Assembly (NCBI RefSeq): GCF_002001005.1
Contig: NZ_MUNX01000048.1
Coordinates: 1-36,760, forward strand
Reading direction: 5' to 3'
Length of the DNA: 36,760 nucleotides
Source: Flavobacterium sp. A45
Lineage (GTDB): Bacteria > Bacteroidota > Bacteroidia > Flavobacteriales > Flavobacteriaceae
The notes under the pieces are model-generated. The model was not told the origin of the DNA. It did not search any database and saw nothing but the letters and a program-made list of their open reading frames with translations. Positions 1 through 7,663 of this stretch are shown piece after piece. How positions within the stretch are numbered: the first letter of the stretch is position 1; each line of letters opens with the position of its first letter. A program made the position numbers and the translations under genes.

Positions 1-283
1 CTATTATATAGGTATCATGTTTTAATATTTTTGGATTTACTTTTCAATTACACTCTTACAAAAAATATTAATTACACCTAAATGTAGTATTAATTGTTTT
101 TCTTCAATGTGCTTTAAATGCATTTCAATTCTTTTTGAAATAACCTGATTTTAATGGAGTTTTTGATGTCATATTTTAAGATAATAATTGCTTAATTAAT
201 GATAATTTTGAGTTAAAATAAAACTTAATAATAAAATAACTTTATTTTTTTTAGATTGAGTCAAAATGCTGTGTCTGAAAATA

Positions 284-295
284 TAAAACGTTTTA
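284..295. promoter_or_regulatory. Putative LacI-type operator (perfect palindrome)
   Basis: TAAAACGTTTTA is a perfect 12-bp palindrome with a central CG step, the hallmark of LacI/PurR-family operators, where the hinge-helix leucine intercalates. The same sequence occurs upstream of the reverse-strand PNGase gene, and a one-mismatch copy precedes the LacI-family gene of this locus. Binding by that regulator is inferred. Confidence 0.6.
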
Positions 296-306
296 GTTGA
301 TAAAGT

Positions 307-314
307 TATTTTTG
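307..314 (+). promoter_or_regulatory. Possible -7 element of the first operon
   Basis: TATTTTTG fits the Bacteroidota TAnnTTTG -7 consensus and lies between the two operator copies. No TTG at good -33 spacing is evident, and such matches arise easily in AT-rich DNA. If real, the 5' leader would be about 160 nt and the second operator copy would lie just downstream of the start site. Confidence 0.3.
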
Positions 315-339
315 CTGGGAGATACTGTATTTCTTGTAC

Positions 340-355
340 TAAAACGTTATCGTTT
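340..355. promoter_or_regulatory. Second putative LacI-type operator, degenerate
   Basis: TAAAACGTTATC keeps the left half and the central CG of the palindrome found at 284-295. It can also be read as AAACG-TTAT-CGTTT (342-355), itself an inverted repeat. Two nearby operator copies ahead of the first gene would allow cooperative binding or looping (inference). Confidence 0.45.
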
Positions 356-477
356 GAAAGAAAAAAAGCAATTGATAAAAAATGAAATCGTCATTAAAAA
401 ATTGTTTGTGCAGACAAATATTTAATTGAAAAAGGCGATGGTATATTTAGGACTTATAAAAGTGAAATTATACATAT

Positions 478-1926
478 ATGAAAGACAGAATAAAACTAAT
501 ATTGGCTTCCTGTTGTTTAGCAACTGTTACTTTGTCAAACGCGCAAGGGGATATCATGGCTGAAAATGAAAAAACACCTTATGATTCATACATTGCTCCA
601 AAAGATAAGGCTGTAAAAGAAAATCTGGCTCAGTGGCAGGATTATAAATTTGGTGTTTTGATTCATATGGGATTGTACAGTCAATTGGGAATCTGTGAGT
701 CGTGGGGATTGGCTCCAGAAGATTGGGTGACACGCAACGGTTACGATGATTACGATTCTTTTGCTTCGGATTATCGTGGTGCGAGATTCAGTTTAAACCC
801 GACACATTTGGATTCCGAAAAATGGGCGAAAATGTTTAAAAATGCGGGAGTGAAATATTTGATTTTTACCTCCAAGCATCATGACGGATTCTGCATGTAT
901 GATTCCAAATTTACGGATTTCAAAATTACAAATCCGAATTTGGCATCCTCTAAAAATCCAAAAGCCGATGTGTTGAAAAATGTTTTGGATGCTTCTCGAA
1001 AAGAAGGATTGTCTGTTGGAATTTACTTCTCAAAACCAGACTGGACTTCTCAGGATTTCTGGTGGAAATATTATCCTCCAAAAGACAGGAATCCAAATTA
1101 CGACATAAAAGCCCATCCAGAAAGATGGCAAAGTTTTGTAAAATACACCCAAAATCAGTTGGATGAATTAACCACAAATTATGGTAAGGTTGACATTTTA
1201 TGGCTTGACGGCGGATGGGTTCGTCCAGTAGCTACTGTAAAGGAAAATGAAGGAAAAAAAGGGCGTCAGAATTTAGACATCAATATGAAACTCATTGCTG
1301 AAACTGCGCGTAAAAAACAACCGGGATTGATTGTGGTGGATCGTTGGGTACCGGGCGAATACGAGGATTATCTGACTCCTGAGCGAAAAGTACTTGAAAA
1401 ACCAATTCCGGTGCCATGGGAAAGCTGTGTTACACTTGGAAACGACTGGGGTTGGGTGCCAAATGACAAATACAAATCGGGAACAGAAGTTATTCAACTG
1501 TTAACTGGAATTGTTGCCAAAGGAGGAAATTTATTACTTGGTGTTGGTCCTGACGGAAAAGGAGAATTTGAGCCAAAAATCAAGCAAACATTGGAAGAAG
1601 TTGGGAAATGGCTCGATGTCAACGGTGATGCTATTTATGCAACAAAACCAATCTTGCCTTATTCTGATGGTAATTTATTTTATACTTCGAAAGGCGAAAA
1701 AACAGTTTTTGGAATTTATCTTCCAACTGCAAATGAAAAAGAAATTCCTTCTCAAATTATTATCAAAACCAATTTAAAAGGAAAATTGAACGTTACGCTT
1801 CTGGCCAACAAACAAAAACTAAATTACAAAAGTGTAACTGGCGGAATCAGTGTTGCGATTCCCAATTCATTGAGAGCAGAATTGGCAAAACAGGCTGGAG
1901 TGGCGATTAAAGTGAATGCTCAGTAA
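478..1926 (+). CDS. GH29 alpha-L-fucosidase (first of three)
   Basis: Exported alpha-L-fucosidase that would hydrolyse terminal alpha-L-fucose with retention. The 482-residue protein shows the GH29 (beta/alpha)8 signatures: FGVLIHMGLYS near residue 59, FTSKHHDGF near 130-138, and ILWLDGGW near 240-247, whose Asp244 fits the catalytic nucleophile. A C-terminal beta-sandwich follows. The N-terminus is a signal peptide. LASC at residues 9-12 resembles a lipobox, but the hydrophobic stretch continues past it to SNAQ, so ordinary signal peptidase I cleavage seems more likely. The gene leads an operon with a fucose mutarotase and a fucose-dehydrogenase-like SDR, so released fucose probably feeds them. 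Whether it cuts core alpha-1,3-, core alpha-1,6- or Lewis-type fucose cannot be read from the sequence. Confidence 0.93.
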   Translation: MKDRIKLILASCCLATVTLSNAQGDIMAENEKTPYDSYIAPKDKAVKENLAQWQDYKFGVLIHMGLYSQLGICESWGLAPEDWVTRNGYDDYDSFASDYRGARFSLNPTHLDSEKWAKMFKNAGVKYLIFTSKHHDGFCMYDSKFTDFKITNPNLASSKNPKADVLKNVLDASRKEGLSVGIYFSKPDWTSQDFWWKYYPPKDRNPNYDIKAHPERWQSFVKYTQNQLDELTTNYGKVDILWLDGGWVRPVATVKENEGKKGRQNLDINMKLIAETARKKQPGLIVVDRWVPGEYEDYLTPERKVLEKPIPVPWESCVTLGNDWGWVPNDKYKSGTEVIQLLTGIVAKGGNLLLGVGPDGKGEFEPKIKQTLEEVGKWLDVNGDAIYATKPILPYSDGNLFYTSKGEKTVFGIYLPTANEKEIPSQIIIKTNLKGKLNVTLLANKQKLNYKSVTGGISVAIPNSLRAELAKQAGVAIKVNAQ

Positions 1927-2000
1927 GTGATCTTTAGCTTGGATTGTTTTTCAATCGATCAATCAGTAACTTTAAATATTTAAACCTTAAACGAAATAGA

Positions 2001-2348
2001 ATGGTAACCCAAAAATATTGCCTCGCATTAGACTTGGTTGAAGACCCAACATTAATGGCAGAATACAAAAAATACCATGAGAAAATTTGGCCAGAAATCA
2101 CAAAAAGCATCACTGGTTCAGGGATTGAAAATCTTGATATTTATTGTGTGGGCAATAGACTGTTTATGATTATTGAGGCCAATGAGACTTTTACTTTTGA
2201 AAGAAAAGGGGAGATGGATGCCAATAATCCGAAGGTTCAGGAATGGGAAGAATTGATGTGGAAATACCAAAAAGGATTGCCTTGGGCAAAAGAAGGCGAA
2301 AAATGGATGATGATGGATAAAATATTTGACTTGCATAAAAATGGGTAA
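2001..2348 (+). CDS. L-fucose (L-rhamnose-type) mutarotase, DUF718/COG3254
   Basis: Small cytoplasmic sugar mutarotase that interconverts the anomers of a 6-deoxy-hexose. I chose the ATG at 2001 (115 aa, MVTQKYCLAL). An upstream in-frame ATG at 1944 would add a 19-residue tail that does not match the family. The family motif YKKYHEKIWPE (His26, Trp30) near the N-terminus and WEELMWKYQ near residue 82 are visible. COG3254 members include rhamnose mutarotases and the fucose mutarotase of the Xanthomonas oxidative fucose pathway. Since a fucosidase gene lies upstream and an L-fucose-dehydrogenase-like SDR downstream, fucose is the likely substrate (inference). There is no signal peptide, which fits a cytoplasmic role. 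Confidence 0.87.
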   Translation: MVTQKYCLALDLVEDPTLMAEYKKYHEKIWPEITKSITGSGIENLDIYCVGNRLFMIIEANETFTFERKGEMDANNPKVQEWEELMWKYQKGLPWAKEGEKWMMMDKIFDLHKNG

Positions 2349-2409
2349 GTCATTTAAGTTAGAGGGAACAATTTATAAATGCGAATTTCAAAGTAAAAAA
2401 ATATAGCAG

Positions 2410-3189
2410 ATGAATCTCAATTTAAAAGACAAAATTGTAATCGTTACAGGAGGTGCAAAAGGAATCGGACTTGGAATTTGTAAAGTTTTAGCATCGGAAG
2501 GAGCTATCCCAGTAATTGTGGGACGAGTTGATGACGATAACCAAATTGCTATCAAAGAAATCGAAACTGAAGGCGGAAAAGCTTTGTCGGTCGTAGCTGA
2601 ATTGACCAATCCTGAAGCTTGTAAGAGTGCGGTTGACCAAGTTTTGGCTCTTTGTGGTCGCATTGACGGATTAGTTAATAATGCTGGTGTAAATGACGGT
2701 GTAGGTTTAGAAAGCGGAGACTACGAAAAATTTATTTCCTCTATTCATAAAAATTTGGTGCATTATTATTTGATGGCTCAACACGCTTTGCCAGAGTTGA
2801 AAAAAACAAAAGGAGCAATTGTAAACATTGGTTCCAAAACTGCCGATACAGGACAGGGAAATACATCGGCCTATGCGGCTTCAAACGGTGGACGAAATGC
2901 CTTAACCCGCGAATGGGCCGTTGAATTATTGAAATACGGAATCCGTGTAAACTCAGTAATTGTTGCTGAATGTTATACGCCTTTATACGATAAGTGGATT
3001 AAAACCCTTGAAAATCCTGAGGAGAAATTAAAAGAAATTACAGATAAAATTCCTTTTGAAAACAGAATGACCACTGCTGAAGAAATTGCTAACATGACAG
3101 TATTCCTATTGTCTGATAAATCGAGCCACACTACAGGTCAGTTGATTTATGTGGATGGAGGTTATACACACCTTGATCGTTCTTTGTAA
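2410..3189 (+). CDS. SDR-family L-fucose dehydrogenase-like oxidoreductase
   Basis: Short-chain dehydrogenase of 259 residues, cytoplasmic, with a Rossmann TGGAKGIG motif at 13-20 and NNAG at 90-93. The catalytic Ser (about 142) and Tyr155 are in place. In the YxxxK motif the sequence is YAASN, so the usual catalytic lysine is Asn159; the codon reads aac. The later AECYTPLYDKW segment resembles substrate-loop sequences of L-fucose dehydrogenases. With the adjacent mutarotase it would oxidise L-fucose to fuconolactone as the first step of non-phosphorylated fucose breakdown (inference). The lactonase, dehydratase and later enzymes are not in this window. A 2-keto-3-deoxy-L-fuconate dehydrogenase role is an alternative. 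Confidence 0.85.
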   Translation: MNLNLKDKIVIVTGGAKGIGLGICKVLASEGAIPVIVGRVDDDNQIAIKEIETEGGKALSVVAELTNPEACKSAVDQVLALCGRIDGLVNNAGVNDGVGLESGDYEKFISSIHKNLVHYYLMAQHALPELKKTKGAIVNIGSKTADTGQGNTSAYAASNGGRNALTREWAVELLKYGIRVNSVIVAECYTPLYDKWIKTLENPEEKLKEITDKIPFENRMTTAEEIANMTVFLLSDKSSHTTGQLIYVDGGYTHLDRSL

Positions 3190-3209
3190 ATTATAATTAA
3201 AATTTTAAA

Positions 3210-5027
3210 ATGATTTTTCCCAAAGTAAAGAGCATACTGTTTTTATTTTTCCTGATACCATTTGGTGTTTCAGGACAAGTTGCCGACACTATCAAAGTGA
3301 CGCAATTTGGCGTAAAATCCAACAGTTACTCCAATGCAAGTAAAGGTCTTCGACAAGCTTTGGAAAAATGCAAAGGCAAACAAAATGCTGTCATTCAGTT
3401 GCCGGGAGGAAGAATTGATTTATGGCCTGAAGATGCTGTCAAGAAAGAAATTTATATTTCGAATTCGACAGAAAGCGATACTTTGTCTAAAGTGAAAAGC
3501 ATTGGTTTTTTGTTTGATAATTTGAAAAATATCACTTTGGACGGAAATAATACTTTGGTGGTTTTACACGGAAAAATGGTTTCGTTTGCTTTGTTCAATT
3601 GTCAAAATATTGAGATCAAAAATATTCAATTTGACTATGAAAGACCAACGATGTCGGAAGTTACGATTACTTCGGTTTCGCCGACCGCTATCAAAATGAA
3701 TATTCATCCCGATTCCAGATATTTTATCGAAAATGGTAAAATTGGATTTTATGGAGAAGGATGGAAAAGTAATTCACATCACACTATTTCATTGGATAAA
3801 GAGAAAAACCTGATGCGTTATTCTTCATTTGGTCCATTTTTGAAATCAAAAGCGATTCAGGAAGAAAACAGAACCGTTTTGTTTGAAGGTGATTTTGCAA
3901 AAGAAAAATTTAAGGATGGAGATGTGCTTTCTATTCGAGATACGTACAGGGATAATTGCGGCGGATTTATCACTTTGAGTAAAGATATTGTTCTCTCGAA
4001 TGTGAAAATGCACTTCATGCACGGATTGGGAATCGTTTCTCAATTTGCCGAAAATATGACACTTTCAAAAGTTATCGTTGCACCGCGGGAAGATTCAGGT
4101 CGCGTGATAGCTTCATTTGCAGATTGTTTTCATTTTTCGGGTTGCAAAGGAAAAATCTTGGTTGACGGGTGCAAAACATTCGGTGCGCATGACGATCCTA
4201 TAAACGTACATGGAACACATTTGAAAATAACCGAAATTTCCCAAGATAAGAAAATAAAATTGCAATTCATGCACCATCAGACCTATGGATTTGAAGCCTT
4301 TTTTGCTGGTGACAGTATCAGTTTTGTAAGTCCACAAACGCTAAAACCAATTGTTTTCGGCAAATTGAAATCGGCAAAATTGATTAATAAAAAAGAAATG
4401 GAATTGGTTTTGGATGGCAAAATATCGGATAAAGTGAAAGTGGGTGACGTGATTGAAAACACAACTTGGACACCAGAAGTTACTATCAAAAATTCAAGAT
4501 TCGAGCGAACCAATACTCGTGGTTTGTTATTGACTACTAGTAGAAAAGTACTGATTGAAAACAATACTTTTTATCGCACGGGAATGCACGCAATCCTGAT
4601 TGCAAACGACGCTTCGAGTTGGTTTGAGTCTGGTTCGGTTTCCGATGTAACGATTCGTAACAACACTTTTGAAGAGTGTGCCTACAATTCAGGAACAATC
4701 ATCAATATCGCACCAGAAAACCACGAACTGGTTGAAGGTTATTATGTGCATCGTAACATCCGAATAGAAAATAATACGTTTAAGATTTTCGACAAACCTA
4801 TTTTGTCAGCACGATCAACTGACGGATTGTTTTTTTCGAATAATACAATTAATCAATCCGATTTGCTCTCTGCTGGATCCAATGAAAATTCGTTTTCTCT
4901 TACGGCATGCAACAATGTTGTGATCAAAAATAACAAGTTTGGTACAACTTGGAAGCCAAAAATCACAACTAACGAGATGGCGAAAAAGCAAATTAAAACA
5001 GATATTAAAGATTTGAATAGTAAATAA
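3210..5027 (+). CDS. GH110-like alpha-galactosidase
   Basis: Exported 605-residue parallel beta-helix protein resembling GH110 alpha-1,3-galactosidases (Bacteroides GalA/GalB type), which remove terminal alpha-1,3-galactose from blood-group-B or linear Gal-alpha-1,3-Gal structures. Visible features are a signal peptide ending at about residue 23 (VSGQ), the segment GGRIDLWPEDA near 66-76 characteristic of the family, ADCFHFSGC near 304-311, and GAHDDPINVHGTHL near 325-338. The acidic residues of the last two (Asp305, Asp328, Asp329) are the expected catalytic region. Repeated IxNNxF strands towards the C-terminus form the helix coils. It starts 20 bp after the SDR and is clearly part of the same operon. 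Linkage specificity is inferred from the family. Confidence 0.82.
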   Translation: MIFPKVKSILFLFFLIPFGVSGQVADTIKVTQFGVKSNSYSNASKGLRQALEKCKGKQNAVIQLPGGRIDLWPEDAVKKEIYISNSTESDTLSKVKSIGFLFDNLKNITLDGNNTLVVLHGKMVSFALFNCQNIEIKNIQFDYERPTMSEVTITSVSPTAIKMNIHPDSRYFIENGKIGFYGEGWKSNSHHTISLDKEKNLMRYSSFGPFLKSKAIQEENRTVLFEGDFAKEKFKDGDVLSIRDTYRDNCGGFITLSKDIVLSNVKMHFMHGLGIVSQFAENMTLSKVIVAPREDSGRVIASFADCFHFSGCKGKILVDGCKTFGAHDDPINVHGTHLKITEISQDKKIKLQFMHHQTYGFEAFFAGDSISFVSPQTLKPIVFGKLKSAKLINKKEMELVLDGKISDKVKVGDVIENTTWTPEVTIKNSRFERTNTRGLLLTTSRKVLIENNTFYRTGMHAILIANDASSWFESGSVSDVTIRNNTFEECAYNSGTIINIAPENHELVEGYYVHRNIRIENNTFKIFDKPILSARSTDGLFFSNNTINQSDLLSAGSNENSFSLTACNNVVIKNNKFGTTWKPKITTNEMAKKQIKTDIKDLNSK

Positions 5028-5055
5028 AAACGACAACTGAAATGCTGTTCGTTTT
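5027..5055 (+). other. Imperfect intergenic hairpin between GH110 and GH2 genes
   Basis: AAAACGACA (5027-5035) pairs with TGTTCGTTTT (5046-5055) with one bulged base, leaving an A/C-rich loop. It begins at the stop codon of the upstream gene and is followed by A-rich sequence, not a T-run, so it is a weak terminator at best. It could be an mRNA-processing or stabilising element. Confidence 0.3.
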
Positions 5056-5081
5056 AAAAACAAAACAAAAAAAATAAATAA

Positions 5082-7637
5082 ATGAATATGAATAAAAAGA
5101 TGTTTTCGCTGAACAATTGCTTTTCTCTGGTAGTTTGTTTGATGATGGGATTTTCAGGGTTTTCTCAAAATACTGCGATTAAGAGAATGGGTTCCTCCGA
5201 TACTCAATCATTTGACGATAATTGGCTTTTTTCAAGATATGGGCTGCAAGCCGATGGATTGATTAAAGAAGAACCTAAAAATTTAGAAGCCGTTTCAACC
5301 AATGAAACCAATTGGGAAAAATTGAATTTGCCACACGATTGGGCTATCAAAGGACCATTTAGAATTGAACTAAGAGGAGAAACAGGAAAATTGCCTTGGA
5401 AAGGAATTGGTTGGTACCGTAAACATTTTACAGTTCCAACTTCAGACTCCGGAAAACAGATTTTTGTTGATTTTGATGGCGCTATGGCGAATGCCAAAGT
5501 TTATTTGAACGGAAATTACGTTGGAACTTGGCCTTTTGGGTACAATTCTTTCCGCATGAATTTGACACCATTTTTGAAATTCGGACAGGAAAATATCTTA
5601 GCCGTTCGTTTAGATACGGAAAACTGGGATTCCCGTTGGTATCCTGGAGCTGGAATCTACCGCCATGTTTGGTTGGTAAAAACGAGTTCTGTGCACGTCG
5701 GACATTGGGGAACTTTCATCACAACTCCAAATATTACCAAAGAAGCCGCCGATATCAGAATGATTGTAAAAGTAGACAATGCCACCAACCAAACTGTAAA
5801 AGCGGTAGTTACGACTGATTTATATGAAATGGATATAAACGATGTGGCTAAATTAAAAGTGGGGTCATTAATTCCAAGAACCGTTGAAATTAATGCTAAT
5901 GGAAATAAAGAAGTCGAAGCACATTCCGTTTTGAATAATCCAAAATTATGGGATTTGAAAAATCCAAATCGTTATGTGGCACAAACCAAAGTGACTGTTG
6001 ACGGAAAAGTGTTGGATACCTACAATACGCCTTTTGGTGTTCGTACTATCGAATTTACACCAAGAAACGGATTCCTTTTGAATGGAAAAAGAGTTGAAAT
6101 TTTCGGAACCTGCAATCATCACGATTTAGGTGCTTTGGGTGCAGCCATCAATACTTCGGCATTGAAAAGACAATTAAAAATGTTGAAAGAAATGGGATGT
6201 AATTCATTGCGTACTTCCCACAATCCTCCAGCTCCTGAATTGTTGGAATTGGCTGATAAAATGGGATTCTTGGTTTGGGATGAAGCTTTTGACGCATGGA
6301 AAATAGGAAAGAAAAAAAATGACTATAACGTGATTTATGATGAATGGCATGAAAAAGATTTAGTGGCTTTGGTTCACAGAGACCGAAATCATCCATCGGT
6401 TTTTATCTGGTCAATCGGGAATGAAGTTCCAGACCAACAAAACGTTCCGATGACCAAGCATTTGGCTGATATCATGCGTAGGGAAGACCCAACCCGTCCG
6501 ATTTCAAACGGGTACAACGATCCTGATGGCGGACGCAGTTCAGGTGCAGTTGTTGCATTGGATATTATGGGTGTGAATTATTTCTTCAGTCAACAACCAA
6601 AATGGGATGTTGATCCAAGATACGAGAAAAAGCCAACCATTGGTAGTGAAACGGCTTCAACCGTTAGTTCTCGTGGCGAATATTTCTTTGGTGACCCATA
6701 TAATAAAACATCTTGGCAAATTTCGTCCTATGATGATGCTTTCCCGGGCTGGGGCTGTTCACCAGATACTCAATTCCGTACCAATGCCCAATTCCCTCAT
6801 TTATTGGGAGAATATGTCTGGACAGGATTTGACTATTTAGGAGAACCAACACCTTACAATTCTGATGAAACCAATTTATTGAATTTTAGAACAGATCCTT
6901 CAAAACAAGCAGAGTTGGAAGCAAAATTGGCAGAATTGCAAAAAAGCAATCCACCTTCAAGAAGTAGTTATTTTGGAATTATCGATTTGGCTGGTTTCCC
7001 AAAAGATCGTTATTATAGCTACAAATCGCATTGGAGACCAGATGTACCGACAGCGCATATCCTTCCACACTGGAATTGGATCGAGCGCGTTGGAAAAGTA
7101 GTTCCTGTACACGTTTATACTTCGGGTGATGAGGGTGAATTATTTCTTAACGGAAAAAGCCTTGGAAGAAAGAAAATGGAAGCCGGAAAAGATTTTCGTT
7201 TGGTTTGGGACAATGTGGTTTACTCTCCTGGCGAACTCAAAGTGGTTTGTTATAAAAAAGGAAAACAATGGGCTACGGATGTGGTTAAAACTACAGATGT
7301 TGCAACAAAATTAAAAATGACGGCTGATAGAACCGAAGTATTTGCAGATGATGTTGATTTGGTTTTCGTAACCGTTGATATTACGGATAAATCTGGATTG
7401 GTAGTGCCTCGCTCAAATCAATCAGTTAAATTTTCAATTGAAGGAGCTGGGGAAATTGTGGCAACCGACAATGGTGATGCAACGAGTTTTGTTCCTTTCC
7501 AAAGTCACGAACGTCCTGCTTACAACGGTAAAGTTTTAGTGATTGTAAAAGCCAAAAAAGGCAAAAAAGGACAATTTACAGTGAAAGCTGAAAGCGCAGG
7601 ACTACAAACAGCTTCGTCAGTTATTAGAATTAAATAA
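5082..7637 (+). CDS. GH2 beta-galactosidase
   Basis: Exported GH2 enzyme of 851 residues, probably a beta-galactosidase. The order is signal peptide (to about residue 29, FSGFSQ), sugar-binding jelly-roll (about 45-200, with LPHDWAIKGPF and GIGWYRKHF), immunoglobulin-like domain (about 205-320), and TIM barrel from about 325 with TCNHHDLGALG and TSHNPPAPELL. SIGNE at 444-448 supplies the acid/base Glu448. Glu523 in GSETAS is the likely nucleophile, and GEYVWTGFDYLGEP follows. C-terminal Ig-like domains complete it. Alternative starts exist at codons 3 and 7. In this locus it would remove beta-galactose from antennae. A specificity such as beta-1,3 in Lewis-a-type antennae is possible but not provable here, and other GH2 activities are not excluded. 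Confidence 0.88.
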   Translation: MNMNKKMFSLNNCFSLVVCLMMGFSGFSQNTAIKRMGSSDTQSFDDNWLFSRYGLQADGLIKEEPKNLEAVSTNETNWEKLNLPHDWAIKGPFRIELRGETGKLPWKGIGWYRKHFTVPTSDSGKQIFVDFDGAMANAKVYLNGNYVGTWPFGYNSFRMNLTPFLKFGQENILAVRLDTENWDSRWYPGAGIYRHVWLVKTSSVHVGHWGTFITTPNITKEAADIRMIVKVDNATNQTVKAVVTTDLYEMDINDVAKLKVGSLIPRTVEINANGNKEVEAHSVLNNPKLWDLKNPNRYVAQTKVTVDGKVLDTYNTPFGVRTIEFTPRNGFLLNGKRVEIFGTCNHHDLGALGAAINTSALKRQLKMLKEMGCNSLRTSHNPPAPELLELADKMGFLVWDEAFDAWKIGKKKNDYNVIYDEWHEKDLVALVHRDRNHPSVFIWSIGNEVPDQQNVPMTKHLADIMRREDPTRPISNGYNDPDGGRSSGAVVALDIMGVNYFFSQQPKWDVDPRYEKKPTIGSETASTVSSRGEYFFGDPYNKTSWQISSYDDAFPGWGCSPDTQFRTNAQFPHLLGEYVWTGFDYLGEPTPYNSDETNLLNFRTDPSKQAELEAKLAELQKSNPPSRSSYFGIIDLAGFPKDRYYSYKSHWRPDVPTAHILPHWNWIERVGKVVPVHVYTSGDEGELFLNGKSLGRKKMEAGKDFRLVWDNVVYSPGELKVVCYKKGKQWATDVVKTTDVATKLKMTADRTEVFADDVDLVFVTVDITDKSGLVVPRSNQSVKFSIEGAGEIVATDNGDATSFVPFQSHERPAYNGKVLVIVKAKKGKKGQFTVKAESAGLQTASSVIRIK

Positions 7638-7663
7638 AAACAAACTAAAAAAGACTATAGATT

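Larger units (their letters stand above)
1..477. other. AT-rich left intergenic region, no gene
   Basis: I see no convincing coding sequence in this stretch. It is very AT-rich and leads into the first fucosidase gene. Its only recognisable content is a perfect TAAAACGTTTTA palindrome, a second partial copy about 45 bases downstream, and a possible TAnnTTTG promoter element between them. These are listed separately. The start of the window may also hold the upstream region of a gene lying further left. Confidence 0.6.

Noticed and set aside
1..33. TATTTTTG near the left edge as a promoter
   Set aside because: There is no partner -33 element and no downstream gene at suitable distance. The motif is common in such AT-rich sequence.
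505..516. Lipobox-like LASC in the first GH29 protein
   Set aside because: The hydrophobic segment before it is too short, and the hydrophobic run continues to a normal SNAQ cleavage site. Noted as doubtful rather than called a lipoprotein.
1944..2000. N-terminal extension of the mutarotase from an upstream ATG
   Set aside because: The extra 19 residues do not resemble the family. The ATG at 2001 gives the usual length and start.
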